Shown here: in pieces, positions 15,773 through 25,578 of the stretch
Position numbering within the stretch: the stretch's first letter is position 1
Layout: each line of letters starts with the position of its first letter
Source of the DNA: Mycobacterium yunnanensis
GTDB taxonomy: Bacteria > Actinomycetota > Actinomycetes > Mycobacteriales > Mycobacteriaceae
Length of the DNA: 64,000 nucleotides
Reading direction: 5' to 3'
Assembly: GCF_025823185.1 (NCBI RefSeq)
Contig: NZ_JACKVK010000005.1
Span: 248,001-312,000 of the forward strand
Notes under the pieces: model-generated
What the model was told of the DNA's origin: nothing
Database searches by the model: none
The model's input: only the letters and a program-made list of their open reading frames with translations
Program-made: the position numbers and the translations under genes

Positions 15773-16801
15773 TCACCGCGCGGAAGCATCGAGGGCGTCA
15801 CCGGTTTCGGGGTCGGGGTGCCCGCCGCGGTCACTGTCACGGGTCGGCGCGTCGAAGGTGACCTCGACATGCTGGAAGGGCTTGCTGCGTTGGGCGGTGG
15901 CCTGATCGGTGTAGATCTGGCGGTCGGCGGCGGTGAGGTTCACGTCGTCGACGAATGGGGTCAGCAACGCCCGAGGATGCAACCGATCCACCCGCACCAC
16001 GTTGATCTCCGCGCACAGCACCACCATCGTGGCTGTCGCGTACAGGAAGGCCAGCATGCCCAGCACCAGTGCGAACACCCCGTTGGTGGCGCTGGCGGAT
16101 TTGACTACGTGACCAACGTAGGTGGCGCCAAACGACTGCACCAGTTGCCATCCCACCGCCGCGGTGACGGCGCCCGGCGCGACCTGGCCGACCGCGAGGT
16201 CGCGGTCGGTGCTGATTCGAAACGCCATGATGAACGCGCCTGCGTTGACCGCGACCGAGACTGCCATGACACAGGCCTTGGTGACAGCCCCAAAGGCCCC
16301 GGACCCGGCAGTGATTCCGGCGAGCACCGTCGTCGCTGCGAGCGCCCCGCCGACGGTGACGAGCAACAGCAGACTGCGCGCCCGCGCCGTGAAGGGGTCC
16401 GGGCGCTGATCCCTCGGCACCGCCCACACCGTGTTCATCGCGTTCTGGAGGGCTTGGCCGACGCCGAGACCCCCGTAGAGTGCGCCCGCCACGCCGACGA
16501 CCACACCGGTGACTCCCCCGCCGAGATGCTTGGGCTCCCCCAATTGGCTTCCGATGACGGGAAATTGGCTCAACGCCGAAGTCATGACTTGTTGCTGCAC
16601 CGCGGGGTGGCCGACTAGCACCCAGCTCAGCACCGTCGACAGCAGCAACAACAAGGGGAACAGCGACACGAAGGCGTAGTAGGTAATCAACGCCGCCAAG
16701 TAACCCCCCTGGTCGTCGAGATACTTGTAGACGACCGCGAGGGAGAATCCGACACCACGGTGCCGGCGTTGGAGTCGGTCGAGCCGTGCAGTGATCCCCA
16801 T
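15773..16801 (-). CDS. YihY/BrkB-family inner-membrane protein
   Basis: The 342-residue product has about six membrane helices, including GYLAALITYYAFVSLFPLLL, the conserved first segment of the YihY/virulence factor BrkB family. The C-terminal 60 residues are hydrophilic. ATG 16801 has GGGAG at good spacing and fits the family N-terminus better than the longer frame to 16843. The biochemical role of the family is unknown; earlier links to RNase BN are not accepted. It is convergent with merR and divergent from a tetR gene. Confidence 0.85.
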   Translation of the reverse strand: MGITARLDRLQRRHRGVGFSLAVVYKYLDDQGGYLAALITYYAFVSLFPLLLLLSTVLSWVLVGHPAVQQQVMTSALSQFPVIGSQLGEPKHLGGGVTGVVVGVAGALYGGLGVGQALQNAMNTVWAVPRDQRPDPFTARARSLLLLVTVGGALAATTVLAGITAGSGAFGAVTKACVMAVSVAVNAGAFIMAFRISTDRDLAVGQVAPGAVTAAVGWQLVQSFGATYVGHVVKSASATNGVFALVLGMLAFLYATATMVVLCAEINVVRVDRLHPRALLTPFVDDVNLTAADRQIYTDQATAQRSKPFQHVEVTFDAPTRDSDRGGHPDPETGDALDASAR

Positions 16802-16978
16802 GGCGACGCGCTCCCTTGACCCAATCCGGTGGACGGAGTGCATACCCAGGTGTCGGTGCGTCGAATCGACGCGGGCCGTGGGTGAGCCCCTGGTCCCAAG
16901 GGGCCGGGGCTACACGTGACCGTGCTCGGGTCGCCGATGCCCCCGGACCAGACCGACCGGGCGACGTATCGTGTCGGC

Positions 16979-17623
16979 ATGGCTCGAGCTACCGTCGGCG
17001 CGTCATCTCCTCCTCCCGACGCGGGATCGACTCGGGAGACCATCTTGCGAACCGCCGCTCAGGTGTTTCTCGCTCATGGTTACCAGGAAGCAAGCATGGA
17101 CCAGATTGCGCTGGAGTCGGGGATGGCACGGCGGACGTTGTACAACCAATTCGGTTCCAAGAAGGCTCTTTTCGACGCCACGATGGCCCACATGTGGGAG
17201 AAGATGCCGCTGGACTCCATCATTGCAGCCAGTGCCTCGGTCAGTCCGCCGGAGGAGGTGCTGCACACGATTGGCCTAACCATCGCGGCATTCTGGGCGC
17301 CGCCGGAGGCGGTGGCGTTCATGCGCTTGATCATTTGGGAGAGTTCGAGGACTCCGGAATTGGGTGACAGTTTCGTCGACAACGGCAGGGAGCCGGCTCG
17401 ACATGCGGTGAGGGAGTACGTGCGTCAGCTCAGCCTCACACCTGATTTCGAGATCGCGGACCCCGATCTCGCGAGCACGCAATTCATCTACGCCATCGTC
17501 GGAGAGGTGTTGCTGGCTCGACTCGTAGCCCCGTCGACCACCGACCTCGACGAGCAGCGACGTGATTACGTGGTACGGGAGGCGGTGGCATTGTTCCTCG
17601 CCCGCTACCGCGTCCACCCTTGA
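16979..17623 (+). CDS. TetR-family regulator
   Basis: The 214-residue protein has a standard TetR DNA-binding domain at about residues 22-68 (ILRTAAQVFLAHGYQEASMD, then MARRTLYNQFGSKKALF). A helical ligand domain of the AcrR-like C-terminal type follows. ATG 16979 gives the usual short leader; the frame opens at 16916 without added support. It lies 143 bases upstream of an alpha/beta hydrolase gene on the same strand. A 20-bp palindrome in that gap is a likely operator, so it probably represses the hydrolase gene. Confidence 0.87.
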   Translation: MARATVGASSPPPDAGSTRETILRTAAQVFLAHGYQEASMDQIALESGMARRTLYNQFGSKKALFDATMAHMWEKMPLDSIIAASASVSPPEEVLHTIGLTIAAFWAPPEAVAFMRLIIWESSRTPELGDSFVDNGREPARHAVREYVRQLSLTPDFEIADPDLASTQFIYAIVGEVLLARLVAPSTTDLDEQRRDYVVREAVALFLARYRVHP

Positions 17624-17696
17624 TCGACGTTCTCACTGACCCTTCTCGCTGACGACCACTCGTTTGCGCGGGCTAAACGCCGTGGCCGCATATTGC

Positions 17697-17716
17697 ACTG
17701 CACTGTATAGTGCAGT
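17697..17716. promoter_or_regulatory. 20-bp palindrome, probable TetR operator
   Basis: ACTGCACTGTATAGTGCAGT has perfect eight-base arms around GTAT. It lies between the TetR gene and the hydrolase gene, 50 bases before the hydrolase start, over or just after a likely promoter (-35 TTGCGC at 17664, -10 CATATT at 17689). Confidence 0.7.
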
Positions 17717-17766
17717 TTGGGAAGCGTCGAAGCTTTCTCCAAAGGTTGACGTGAAGGAGAAGTGTC

Positions 17767-18966
17767 ATGAAGGTCGGCTTCGAAGACGATTCGTTTGCAT
17801 TCGAACTCGTTCGCAATCTGGGTTTCGTCTACTACGGCGGCGCCGACATCGGCGAGCTGTTCGCCACTGCGGACGGCATCACCGAAGGCGACCTCGACAG
17901 CTGGTATGACGGCTGGCACAGCCGCGGTGAGCGGGTGCTCGGGCGAGCGAAGGAGTACCTGTCCGCCGGCCGCCTGGTCAGCGCTCGCGAAGCCTTGTTG
18001 CGCGCGTCGACGTATTTTCGGATGGCTGAGTTCTACCTGCACGGCAACCCCGACGATCCGCGCATCATGGGCGACGCCAAGGCCTCCCAGGAGGCCTACG
18101 CCAAGGCCGCAGAGCTAATGGGGCCAACCTGGGAACCGGTCGACATTCCTTACGAGGGAACGACATTGCCCGGCTACTTCTACAAGCCCGACGAGTCCAA
18201 CGAGCCGCGCCCCACCCTCATCTTCCACGGCGGCTACGACTCGAGCCTGGAAGAGCTCTACTACTTCGCCGCCGCGGCCGCCGTCCGTCGCGGCTACAAC
18301 TGCCTGACCTTCGACGGCCCGGGCCAAGGCATGCCACTTCGAGAGCAGCACCTGGTGTTCCGGCACGACTGGGAGAAGGTCGTCACCCCTGCCGTCGACT
18401 ACGCCTTGTCCCGCCCCGACGTCGACGGAGATCGCTTGGCACTGAAGGGCATGAGCCTCGGTGGGTATCTCGCGGCCCGGGCAGCAGCCTTCGAGCCCCG
18501 GTTCAAGGCCGTCGTCCTCTACGACGGGGTCTGGAGCTTCTACGACGCCATCGTGGGCATGCTGTCCCCCGAGGCGAAGGAGGCACTCGACGACGGTGAC
18601 GCCGTGGCCTACGACCGACTGATCGCCGCGGAGATGGACACGAACACCCAGGTTCGGTGGGCCTTCACCCAAGGCCTGTACAGCTTCGGCGTCGCGTCCT
18701 ATTTCGACCTCACGATCGAGAGCAAGAAGATGGTCCTCGACCGCGACGTCGTCGAGCGAATCACCATCCCCACGTTGGTGATGGAGGCCGACGGTGACCA
18801 GTTCTTCCGCGGACAGCCAGAGCGCGTCTACCAGGCCTTGACGGCACCCAAGACATTCGCGGCGTTCCACGAAGAAGATGGCGCCGAAAACCATTGCCAG
18901 TCAGGCGCCTTGGCCTACAAGGACGAAGTCGTCTTCAACTGGCTCGACGACACGTTGAAGGCCTGA
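17767..18966 (+). CDS. Alpha/beta hydrolase of the DUF1100/FrsA-like, dihydroxypseudooxynicotine-hydrolase-type group
   Basis: The 399-residue protein has a helical N-terminal cap of about 130 residues, then an alpha/beta hydrolase core with FHGGYDSS, the DGPGQG turn (183-188) and nucleophile GMSLGG (Ser230). The acid is likely in MEADGDQFF and the base His in the C-terminal AENHCQ. Characterised relatives cut carbon-carbon bonds or amides in aromatic or nicotine-type substrates; many are simply esterases. The start is supported by GAAGGAG. A TetR gene and palindrome lie upstream, so ligand-induced expression is likely. The natural substrate is unknown. Confidence 0.85.
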   Translation: MKVGFEDDSFAFELVRNLGFVYYGGADIGELFATADGITEGDLDSWYDGWHSRGERVLGRAKEYLSAGRLVSAREALLRASTYFRMAEFYLHGNPDDPRIMGDAKASQEAYAKAAELMGPTWEPVDIPYEGTTLPGYFYKPDESNEPRPTLIFHGGYDSSLEELYYFAAAAAVRRGYNCLTFDGPGQGMPLREQHLVFRHDWEKVVTPAVDYALSRPDVDGDRLALKGMSLGGYLAARAAAFEPRFKAVVLYDGVWSFYDAIVGMLSPEAKEALDDGDAVAYDRLIAAEMDTNTQVRWAFTQGLYSFGVASYFDLTIESKKMVLDRDVVERITIPTLVMEADGDQFFRGQPERVYQALTAPKTFAAFHEEDGAENHCQSGALAYKDEVVFNWLDDTLKA

Positions 18967-18975
18967 CCGCGCCGG

Positions 18976-19992
18976 TCAATACGCGAGCTGGTTGACCGCC
19001 ATCGCGAACACCCGTGGCAGGGCCGTCGCCGCGGGGACGATGCGCGCCCTGACCGGTGGCAGGCCGCTGGCACGGACTAGTCCGGCCGTCAGCATCCGGT
19101 AACGCCACGTCACGCGCCGCCACCGTCGGTCGTAGTCAGCGGGCCGGTCGGCGACCACGCAGCTCACCAATTGCCGTGCGGCGCCGAAGGCCAACCCCAG
19201 TCCCTCACCGGTCAGCGCGTCGACGTAGCCGGCCGCGTCGCCGACCAGCATCACCCGCCCCGCGGTCCGGCTGTGAGCGGTCTGCCGAAGCGGACCGGCG
19301 GCCCGATCAGACCCGTGGGCATGCCCGTGCAGCCGCTCCCGCAACGTGGGGAACTCGTCGAGGTGGCCGTCGAACCCACCGCGGGTGGAGCTGAGGACCG
19401 CGATCCCGACGCAGTCGTCGGCCACCGGTGTCACGTAGGCCTCCGCCCCGGGGGCCCAGTGCACCTCGACGGAATCCGTCCACGGTGCGACCTCGACGTG
19501 GCGCCGGATCCCCCATCGCCGCGGACCCGGGCTCGCGCGGTCGAGGCCAATGGACCGACGAATCGGTGAGTGCAGGCCGTCGGCCGCCGCGAGATACCTG
19601 GCCTCGAGCTGCCCGACGCGGACCGACGACGCGTCCTGCGTCACGGGCCCTACGTCCTCGTGGACGAACCGCACGCCGGCGTCCGTGGCGGCGTCCCGCA
19701 GCGCCGCATGCAGCACGGTCCGGCGGACGCCGCGCCCGTGCCCCGCTCGGAACGTCGCGTCGACCCGACGCCCACCGCCGAGGTAGCTGATCCCGCGGAG
19801 CTCTCGCCCCTTCGGATCAACGCCGAGATCCGCCAGATGCGCCAGCGTGTGCGGCATCAGGCCCTCACCGCAGGCCTTGTCGAGATTGCCTCGGCGGCGT
19901 TCCACCACGATGACGTCGAGCCCGGCCTGGGCGCCGTACAGCGCGGTGGCCAGTCCGGCGGGGCCGCCGCCGCCGACCAGTAGGTCGATCAC
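18976..19992 (-). CDS. FAD-dependent oxidoreductase/hydroxylase (geranylgeranyl-reductase-like), SrsC-like
   Basis: The 338-residue flavoprotein begins with GGGGPAGL (Rossmann) and has ERRRGNLDKACGEGLMP, then the FAD motif GRVMLVGDAAGYVDALTGEG. This pattern is shared by geranylgeranyl reductases and aromatic hydroxylases. GTG 19992 is chosen because it overlaps the stop of the methyltransferase gene by four bases (GTGA), indicating coupled translation; the longer frame covers that gene. In Streptomyces the srs operon encodes a type III PKS, a methyltransferase and a flavoprotein hydroxylase that convert alkylresorcinols to quinones. The same gene set here suggests hydroxylation or oxidation of the PKS product. 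Confidence 0.82.
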   Translation of the reverse strand: MIDLLVGGGGPAGLATALYGAQAGLDVIVVERRRGNLDKACGEGLMPHTLAHLADLGVDPKGRELRGISYLGGGRRVDATFRAGHGRGVRRTVLHAALRDAATDAGVRFVHEDVGPVTQDASSVRVGQLEARYLAAADGLHSPIRRSIGLDRASPGPRRWGIRRHVEVAPWTDSVEVHWAPGAEAYVTPVADDCVGIAVLSSTRGGFDGHLDEFPTLRERLHGHAHGSDRAAGPLRQTAHSRTAGRVMLVGDAAGYVDALTGEGLGLAFGAARQLVSCVVADRPADYDRRWRRVTWRYRMLTAGLVRASGLPPVRARIVPAATALPRVFAMAVNQLAY

Positions 19993-20498
19993 GACAGGCT
20001 CGCAAGTGCGGTGTTCTCCACCTTGATCCTCGTCCGCAGGAGTACCGCGTTGAGCACGGTGAAGACGACCGCGGTGATCCAGGCACCGTGCACCAGCGGG
20101 AGCGCAACGCCCTCCACCACGACGGCCACGTAATTCGGGTGTGGGATCAGGCGATACGGGCCTCCGGTGACGCGGTCGGCCCCCGGGACGACGACGACCT
20201 TGGTGTTCCACTGTGGACCCAGCGTGGTGATGCACCACCACCGCAACACCTGGGCCGCCACCACGATCGCCAGCATCGGCCACCCCAGCGCGGGAACGAA
20301 CGGCCGGTGCAGAACCAGCGGTTCGACCAGGCAGCCCACCAGCAGACCGACGTGCAGCACGACCATCACGGGGTAGTGCTCGGCGCCGAACTCGGTGCCA
20401 CCCCTGGCCTGACTCCACGCCAAATTGCGCTTGGAGACGACGAGTTCAGCGAGCCGCTCGACGGCGACGGCGACGATCAGCAGGACGTACCAGCTCAT
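19989..20498 (-). CDS. Isoprenylcysteine-carboxylmethyltransferase-type membrane methyltransferase, SrsB-like
   Basis: The 169-residue integral membrane protein has about five helices and the conserved cofactor region VTGGPYRLIPHPNYVAVVVE near the C-terminus, typical of the ICMT family. In bacteria such enzymes often O-methylate polyketide phenols, as SrsB does for alkylresorcinols. It starts four bases after the stop of the type III PKS gene and overlaps the FAD oxidoreductase gene by four bases, so the three are translated as a unit. SAM-dependent O-methylation of the PKS product is the likely role. Confidence 0.85.
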   Translation of the reverse strand: MSWYVLLIVAVAVERLAELVVSKRNLAWSQARGGTEFGAEHYPVMVVLHVGLLVGCLVEPLVLHRPFVPALGWPMLAIVVAAQVLRWWCITTLGPQWNTKVVVVPGADRVTGGPYRLIPHPNYVAVVVEGVALPLVHGAWITAVVFTVLNAVLLRTRIKVENTALASLS

Positions 20499-20502
20499 CG
20501 CG

Positions 20503-21561
20503 TCACCGCCACCGCAGCAGAACGAGTTCCGAGCAGAAGCCCGGACCCATGGCCATCATCAGACCGGGGCTGCCCGGCTCGGGCCGCTTGGCGATGGTGT
20601 CGCGCAGCACGTGCAGTGCAGAGGCCGAGGAGAGGTTGCCCACCTCCGCCAGCGAACGCCACGTCAGCTCCAGCGCGTCGTCGGGCAGGCCCAGGGTGGC
20701 GGTGATGGCCTCGATCACCTTGGGGCCGCCCGGATGACTCACCCACGTGCCGATGTCGTCGATCGTCATGCCATGTGCGGCAAGGAAGTTGGTGACGTCG
20801 TCACCGAGGTAGCGTTCGACGACCTGTGGCACGTCGGGCGAGAGCACCAGGCGAAATCCGCTGGAGTCCACGTCCCACCCCATGGTGCGCTGCGAATCGG
20901 GGTACAGGTGGCTGCGCGAGTCGAGCACCTCTGGGCCCGACGGCGCCATGCCGTCGGCGCGGCGGTCACCCACGGCGACCACGGCGGCGGCACCGTCGCC
21001 GAACAAGCTGCTGCCCACGACCGTCGCCATCGACGGATCGCGTTTGGGCACCAGCGAGCAGAGCTCGACGGCGACCAAGACGGCGACGTCGTCCGGTGCC
21101 CCACGAAGGTAGTCGTGCAGGCGGGCAACCCCTGCGGCCCCCGCGACGCAACCCAGTCCGAACATCGGCACCCGTCGGACGTCGGGCCGCAGCCCGATCC
21201 GCGCAGCGATTCGCGCCTCGAGGGTCGGCACCGCCAGACCGGTGACGGTCGTCGAGAAGACCACGTCGACGTCCGACGGCTGCAGGCCGGCGTCCTCCAG
21301 TGCGCCCAGAACCGCGGCACACCCCAGCTCGACGGCGTGCTCGATGAACACGTCGTTGGCCGTGCCGAAGTCGTCCAGCGACGCGTACTCCTCGAGCGGC
21401 AGCACCATGTGTCTGCCGTCCACCTTGGCACTGCGGTGCAGTTTCCTGATCGGCTCGGCGTACTGCGCGTATCCGGGTATGGACAGCAGTGCTTCGGTCA
21501 CCTCGGCCTGGGTGTAGCGGTTGGGTGGGAGTTCTCCCCGTACGGCGGCGATCACACTCAT
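20503..21561 (-). CDS. Type III polyketide synthase
   Basis: The 352-residue protein has the full thiolase-fold triad of type III PKSs: Cys138 in [11 protein letters not shown], His276 in SHPGGPK and Asn309 in AEVGNLSS. The C-terminus has the GPGF loop ([10 protein letters not shown]). ATG 21561 is supported by GGAGG and by the start [12 protein letters not shown]. The enzyme uses an acyl starter and malonyl-CoA to make pyrones or resorcinols; in mycobacteria starters are often long-chain. It lies 16 bases downstream of the MmpL-type gene and directly upstream of the methylase, so the operon likely makes and exports a phenolic or quinone lipid. Confidence 0.92.
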   Translation of the reverse strand: MSVIAAVRGELPPNRYTQAEVTEALLSIPGYAQYAEPIRKLHRSAKVDGRHMVLPLEEYASLDDFGTANDVFIEHAVELGCAAVLGALEDAGLQPSDVDVVFSTTVTGLAVPTLEARIAARIGLRPDVRRVPMFGLGCVAGAAGVARLHDYLRGAPDDVAVLVAVELCSLVPKRDPSMATVVGSSLFGDGAAAVVAVGDRRADGMAPSGPEVLDSRSHLYPDSQRTMGWDVDSSGFRLVLSPDVPQVVERYLGDDVTNFLAAHGMTIDDIGTWVSHPGGPKVIEAITATLGLPDDALELTWRSLAEVGNLSSASALHVLRDTIAKRPEPGSPGLMMAMGPGFCSELVLLRWR

Positions 21562-21577
21562 GGCGCCCTCCTTCTTC

Positions 21578-23875
21578 CTAGATACGACACCCGGAACCGA
21601 ATGGTTCACGGGTTCGGTGACCGGAGCTGGCGACGGTGACCGCTCCGAGGTGTTCTTCCTGGTGGGACGCCACTGCGCCAGCACCGTCGTCGAGACCGAA
21701 CCGGTCGTGCAGTCGAGTCAGCCAATGCGGTGCCCACCAGTTCCACTCCCCCATCACGCGCATGAACGCCGGCATCAGCACCATCCGCACCAGCGTCGCA
21801 TCGACGAGGACGGCGAGGGTGAGTCCGAGCCCGAACATTCGCATGAACGACACCTCGGCGGCGATCAGCGCGGCGAACGAAATGGACATGACCACGGCCG
21901 CCGCGGTCACGACCCGAGCGGTGCGAGAGATGCCCAGTGCCACGCTCTCGTCGCTCCTGACCCGCGCGGGCGCCGCGGCCGAACCGCCGCCGGACGCCAG
22001 CCAGAACTCCCGAATGCGCGAGACGAGGAACACCTCGTAATCCATCGAGAGCCCAAAGGCGATGCAGAGCAGCAGCACCGGGATGTTGGCGACGAGGGTG
22101 CCGGTGGTCGTGGTGCCGAGACCGCCGAGGTGACCGTCCTGAAAGATCCACACCATCGCGCCGAATGCGGCCGTCAACGACAACACGTTGAGCGCCAACG
22201 CCTTCAGCGGTATCGCGACACTACCGGTGAGCAGGAACAGCACCACGAACATGATCGCGGCGATCAGTCCCAGCACCAGCGGCAGTCGCGACGTGATGGC
22301 GTGCACGCTGTCGGCGTTGACCTGGGCGGTGCCGGTGAACAGCACCCCTTCACCGCCCGGTCCCGGCACCGCATGCAATCGGTCGAGTTGGGCTTGGGAC
22401 CGGTCGGAGAACAGCGGGGCCTCGCCGTAGACGGTGAGGAAGGCGCGCCCGTCGACCCGGGTGGGCGGGGTGACGCCGGTGACGTCCGGCACGAGGGCGA
22501 GGTCGGCGGCGTACCGGGCGAAGTCCGCGGCGCTCAGATCCCGCGCCTCGGGGACGACGACGGTGATCGCGGTGGCCGAGTCGTCGGCGAACTCGTTGCG
22601 CAGTTGGTCGCCGACCTGGTGGGCCGAGGCCGACGACGGCAGCACCCTGTCGTCGGGGAACCCCCACTTGACGCCGAGGAACGGGGCGCCAAGCAGCAGC
22701 AGCACGGCGACGACGGCGAAAGCGACCGGCACGGCGTGGCGCATGACGGCCTTGGTCCATCGATACGGCAACGGTCGAGCCACGGGGCGGTGCGCGGCAG
22801 CGGAACGCCGGAACGGTGCGCGAATCCTCCAGGCGTTCAAGCGGTCTCCGAGCACGACGATCAACGCGGGGGTGACGACCAGTGCGGCTACCGCGGCGAA
22901 GGCGACGGTCGCGACTCCCGCGTAGGCGAACGACTTGAGGAAGTGCATCGGAAACAAGGCCATCATGGCCATCGACAGCGCGACGATGGTCGCGGAGAAC
23001 AGCACCGTGCGGCCAGCCGTCACCATGGTGTGCACGAGCGCCTCGTCGCGGGACGATCCCTCGGCGAGCTCGTCACGGTAGCGGCTGACGATGAGCAGCG
23101 TGTAGTCGATGGCAAGCGCCAAACCCAATGCGGCGGTGAGGTTCAGCGCGAAGATCGACACGTCGGTGAAGACGGTCACGCCGCGGAGCACCGCCAGCGC
23201 GCCGAGCACGGCCATGGCGCCGACGGCGACCGGGACCGCGGCCGCCAGCACCCCGCCGAACACCCACACCAGGACGACGAAGCTCAGTGGTATCGCCAGC
23301 GACTCCATGACCATCAGGTCGTGCTGCGACTGTTCGGTGATCTGTACATCGCGCATCGCCGCACCGCCGGAACGCACGGTCACACCGTTGCGGTCCCCGG
23401 CGAGCAGCTTCGACAGCGCCTTCGCGGTCGCTTGCGCGGCGCTGCCCTCACCGGACACCCCGGCGACGATCAGACCGGACCGCTGATCGTCGCTGACCAG
23501 ACCGGCATTCGACCCCGCAGGAGCCGTCCATGCCGACGTCACCGTGCTGACGTCCGGTGATCGCTGGAGTCGGTCGACGATGTCGAGTCCGGTCGCGCGG
23601 GCCGCGGCGCTGCCGTACCCGTCGGGATCGGAGACGACGAAGATCATCTGCGCGTCGCCGTGGCCGAACGTGTCGGTCAGGATTGCCGTCGCCCTCGCCG
23701 ATTCCGACGACGGGTCTTCGAACCCGCACGCGCACAACGTCTTGGCGACCGGGATGCCGAAGACGGCCGCGGCAACCGTCACCAGGGCCGCGATCGCGAC
23801 CACGCGCCGGGGAACGGCGATGGCCATGCGGGCGATGTCGCGTAGGAACGAACGTCCCGGCCTTGGTGGCGTCAC
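21578..23875 (-). CDS. MmpL/RND-family lipid transporter
   Basis: The 765-residue protein has the MMPL layout: one helix, a large periplasmic loop, a bundle of helices with ALDYT-like [19 protein letters not shown], a second loop, and a second bundle with [18 protein letters not shown]. Both conserved SxDYxxF/L proton-relay motifs are intact. GTG 23875 is favoured because GAGGAG lies six bases upstream; an ATG at 23899 is the alternative. It heads the PKS operon, as MmpL genes do in several mycobacterial lipid loci, and probably exports the polyketide lipid. The promoter with two long direct repeats lies immediately upstream. Confidence 0.9.
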   Translation of the reverse strand: MTPPRPGRSFLRDIARMAIAVPRRVVAIAALVTVAAAVFGIPVAKTLCACGFEDPSSESARATAILTDTFGHGDAQMIFVVSDPDGYGSAAARATGLDIVDRLQRSPDVSTVTSAWTAPAGSNAGLVSDDQRSGLIVAGVSGEGSAAQATAKALSKLLAGDRNGVTVRSGGAAMRDVQITEQSQHDLMVMESLAIPLSFVVLVWVFGGVLAAAVPVAVGAMAVLGALAVLRGVTVFTDVSIFALNLTAALGLALAIDYTLLIVSRYRDELAEGSSRDEALVHTMVTAGRTVLFSATIVALSMAMMALFPMHFLKSFAYAGVATVAFAAVAALVVTPALIVVLGDRLNAWRIRAPFRRSAAAHRPVARPLPYRWTKAVMRHAVPVAFAVVAVLLLLGAPFLGVKWGFPDDRVLPSSASAHQVGDQLRNEFADDSATAITVVVPEARDLSAADFARYAADLALVPDVTGVTPPTRVDGRAFLTVYGEAPLFSDRSQAQLDRLHAVPGPGGEGVLFTGTAQVNADSVHAITSRLPLVLGLIAAIMFVVLFLLTGSVAIPLKALALNVLSLTAAFGAMVWIFQDGHLGGLGTTTTGTLVANIPVLLLCIAFGLSMDYEVFLVSRIREFWLASGGGSAAAPARVRSDESVALGISRTARVVTAAAVVMSISFAALIAAEVSFMRMFGLGLTLAVLVDATLVRMVLMPAFMRVMGEWNWWAPHWLTRLHDRFGLDDGAGAVASHQEEHLGAVTVASSGHRTREPFGSGCRI

Positions 23876-23895
23876 GGTCGACTCCTCGAGGGGCA

Positions 23896-23962
23896 GCATG
23901 TCAACAGATGATGACTTCAGACGGTAAGCGGCCCGACCCGGCATGTCAACAGATGGTGACTT
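23896..23962. promoter_or_regulatory. Promoter of the mmpL-PKS operon with two 22-bp direct repeats
   Basis: Two 22-base repeats, 23896-23917 and 23941-23962, differ at one position and start 45 bases apart. Each has the core GTCA-N8-TGAC. On the minus strand the distal repeat supplies TTGACA (23949-23944) as -35, with TACCGT (23926-23921) as -10 at 17-base spacing. The repeats are strong operator candidates for the TetR protein at 25575 or another regulator. Confidence 0.65.
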
Positions 23963-24011
23963 AGGGCCTCCGCGCCATGGCGCCAACCTCACGACGCCAA
24001 GTCCCCAATCG

Positions 24012-24041
24012 TTGACATATGTCATCGCGCGTTGACATACT
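24012..24041 (+). promoter_or_regulatory. Promoter with palindrome upstream of the secreted-protein gene
   Basis: TTGACA at 24012-24017 and CATACT at 24036-24041 form a sigma-A-like promoter with an 18-base spacer. The perfect 12-base palindrome TGACATATGTCA (24013-24024) overlaps the -35, and a second TTGACATA follows at 24032. The TGACA core is shared with the divergent mmpL promoter repeats. Confidence 0.6.
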
Positions 24042-24081
24042 CCGATCGTGGCGAGCGCCACGCACCTGATCGGGGGTTCCA

Positions 24082-25578
24082 ATGATTGTTCACGCAGGTT
24101 CGCCCACCAGGCTGGCAGCCGCCCTGCTGGCGGCCGGGGTGATGTCGGCTGCGGCCACCGTTGCGTTTCCGGAGCCGCAAAGGCTTCCGGCGGTCACCGT
24201 CGACGTCGCCGACGCCGCGGCGATCACCGACGCGTTCGTGTCCCTGGGCAAGAGCGTTCAGGTGCTGACCAGCCTCGTCGGCATCCACGTCGACGCGACG
24301 ATCTCGGTGCCCTTCGAGGCCACGCTCGCCGTGATGGCGGCGCAGCAGCATCCCGAGTTGACCCCCAACGTGCTCAGCTATCTGGTGCAGCGCTTCGTCA
24401 ACCCGTCCGTCGGACCACCGGTCACTTCCTACCCCTGGGAAACCGAACAGACCGCCGCCCTCGTGGCGAGCCTGCTGCCGTATCCGCTGGGTCCGAGCTC
24501 CACCGATCCGGGCCTCGTCAACGAGGCGCGGCTGGCATTCGCCGCCGCGTTCGACAGCGTCTTGGGCCGACTCCCCGACCTGATGCCTGGGTACGACGCC
24601 GTCCGCAGCGCGATGAACGACTCGGGGCTCGGCGGTACCGTGGTCGCCGGACAGCTCGCCGCTCGCGCACCGCTGTACATGGCCTGGAGTGCGGTCAATT
24701 ACGTGGGCAACCTTCCCGCCAACGTCGCGGCCAGCGTCGAGTCGGCAATCGTTGCCCCCCAACAGATTCCGGGCCTGATGAGCAACCTGGTCTACGGTCT
24801 GTTGTCCCCGGACGCCAATGTCGGCCTGATCGGGCAACTCCTCGACGACGCCGTCGACCCGTTCACCTGGCTCCCGGCGCCAATCGGCTCTAGCCCCGCT
24901 GCGCCGACCGGTCTGGCGAATCAGGTGCGGGTAGCCATCGTCGGCATGCTGAACGCGGTGCTCTCGCTACTCCCCGCCCCGGTGACGCCCTCGGAACTCC
25001 CGTCGAGCACTGCCCCGCAGTCACGGCCGACGATGAGCGTCGGCGCAGGTAAGGGCGAGGCCGTCCCGTCGGCACTCCCATCGGCGTCGCTCGTACTCAA
25101 CGGCGCGGTACACCTCGCACCGGTGCGGGGAGACGACATCAGTGTTGAGCCGATCCCTTCGGCGACGCGGGGAGTCCCCCGATCGTCGACCGACACCGTC
25201 ACCCCCTCGATCGACGACGCGCCCCAGGCCGCGGTCGACACCGACGTCACCAAGGCCGCGGGCGCCGCCGCACCGGAGGACGGGTCGGTCGGGTCAGAGG
25301 ACCGGTCTGGTGCCGACGGCGAGCCGTCGTCAAGCACCGCCGGTGTGCGCCATGGAAAGACCGCGACGGATGGGGTCACCAGGCCCGGCGCCAAAGCGGT
25401 TCCAGCGCCGGGGGATTCGCACCCCGGCGACGCGGCAACTCGATCCGGCGCGTCGGCTACCACCACGCCGGGCATCAACGGCACGACGGGCAAGGCCGAA
25501 GCACGGGGTACCAACGAGTCAGACGGTCAGCCAGCGGGCGAGCCAGGCGCGCCTCGACACTCTGTCAACGGCCGATGA
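24082..25578 (+). CDS. Secreted hypothetical protein with low-complexity C-terminus
   Basis: The 498-residue product begins with a signal-like segment (LAAALLAAGVMSAAATVAF). A largely helical, Ala/Val/Leu-rich domain to about residue 290 follows, then 200 residues rich in Ser, Thr, Pro, Gly and charged residues with no fold apparent. Proteins of this shape are frequent in environmental mycobacteria and have no known function; they resemble extended C-termini of some PE/PPE-like exported proteins, but no PE or PPE domain is present. It is divergent from the mmpL-PKS operon and overlaps the downstream TetR gene by four bases, so a cell-envelope role linked to the lipid is a reasonable guess. 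Confidence 0.7.
   Translation: MIVHAGSPTRLAAALLAAGVMSAAATVAFPEPQRLPAVTVDVADAAAITDAFVSLGKSVQVLTSLVGIHVDATISVPFEATLAVMAAQQHPELTPNVLSYLVQRFVNPSVGPPVTSYPWETEQTAALVASLLPYPLGPSSTDPGLVNEARLAFAAAFDSVLGRLPDLMPGYDAVRSAMNDSGLGGTVVAGQLAARAPLYMAWSAVNYVGNLPANVAASVESAIVAPQQIPGLMSNLVYGLLSPDANVGLIGQLLDDAVDPFTWLPAPIGSSPAAPTGLANQVRVAIVGMLNAVLSLLPAPVTPSELPSSTAPQSRPTMSVGAGKGEAVPSALPSASLVLNGAVHLAPVRGDDISVEPIPSATRGVPRSSTDTVTPSIDDAPQAAVDTDVTKAAGAAAPEDGSVGSEDRSGADGEPSSSTAGVRHGKTATDGVTRPGAKAVPAPGDSHPGDAATRSGASATTTPGINGTTGKAEARGTNESDGQPAGEPGAPRHSVNGR

Noticed and set aside
21521..23560. 679-codon plus-strand frame opposite mmpL
   Set aside because: His/Gly/Asp/Arg-rich antisense frame; MmpL on the other strand has conserved [15 protein letters not shown] motifs.
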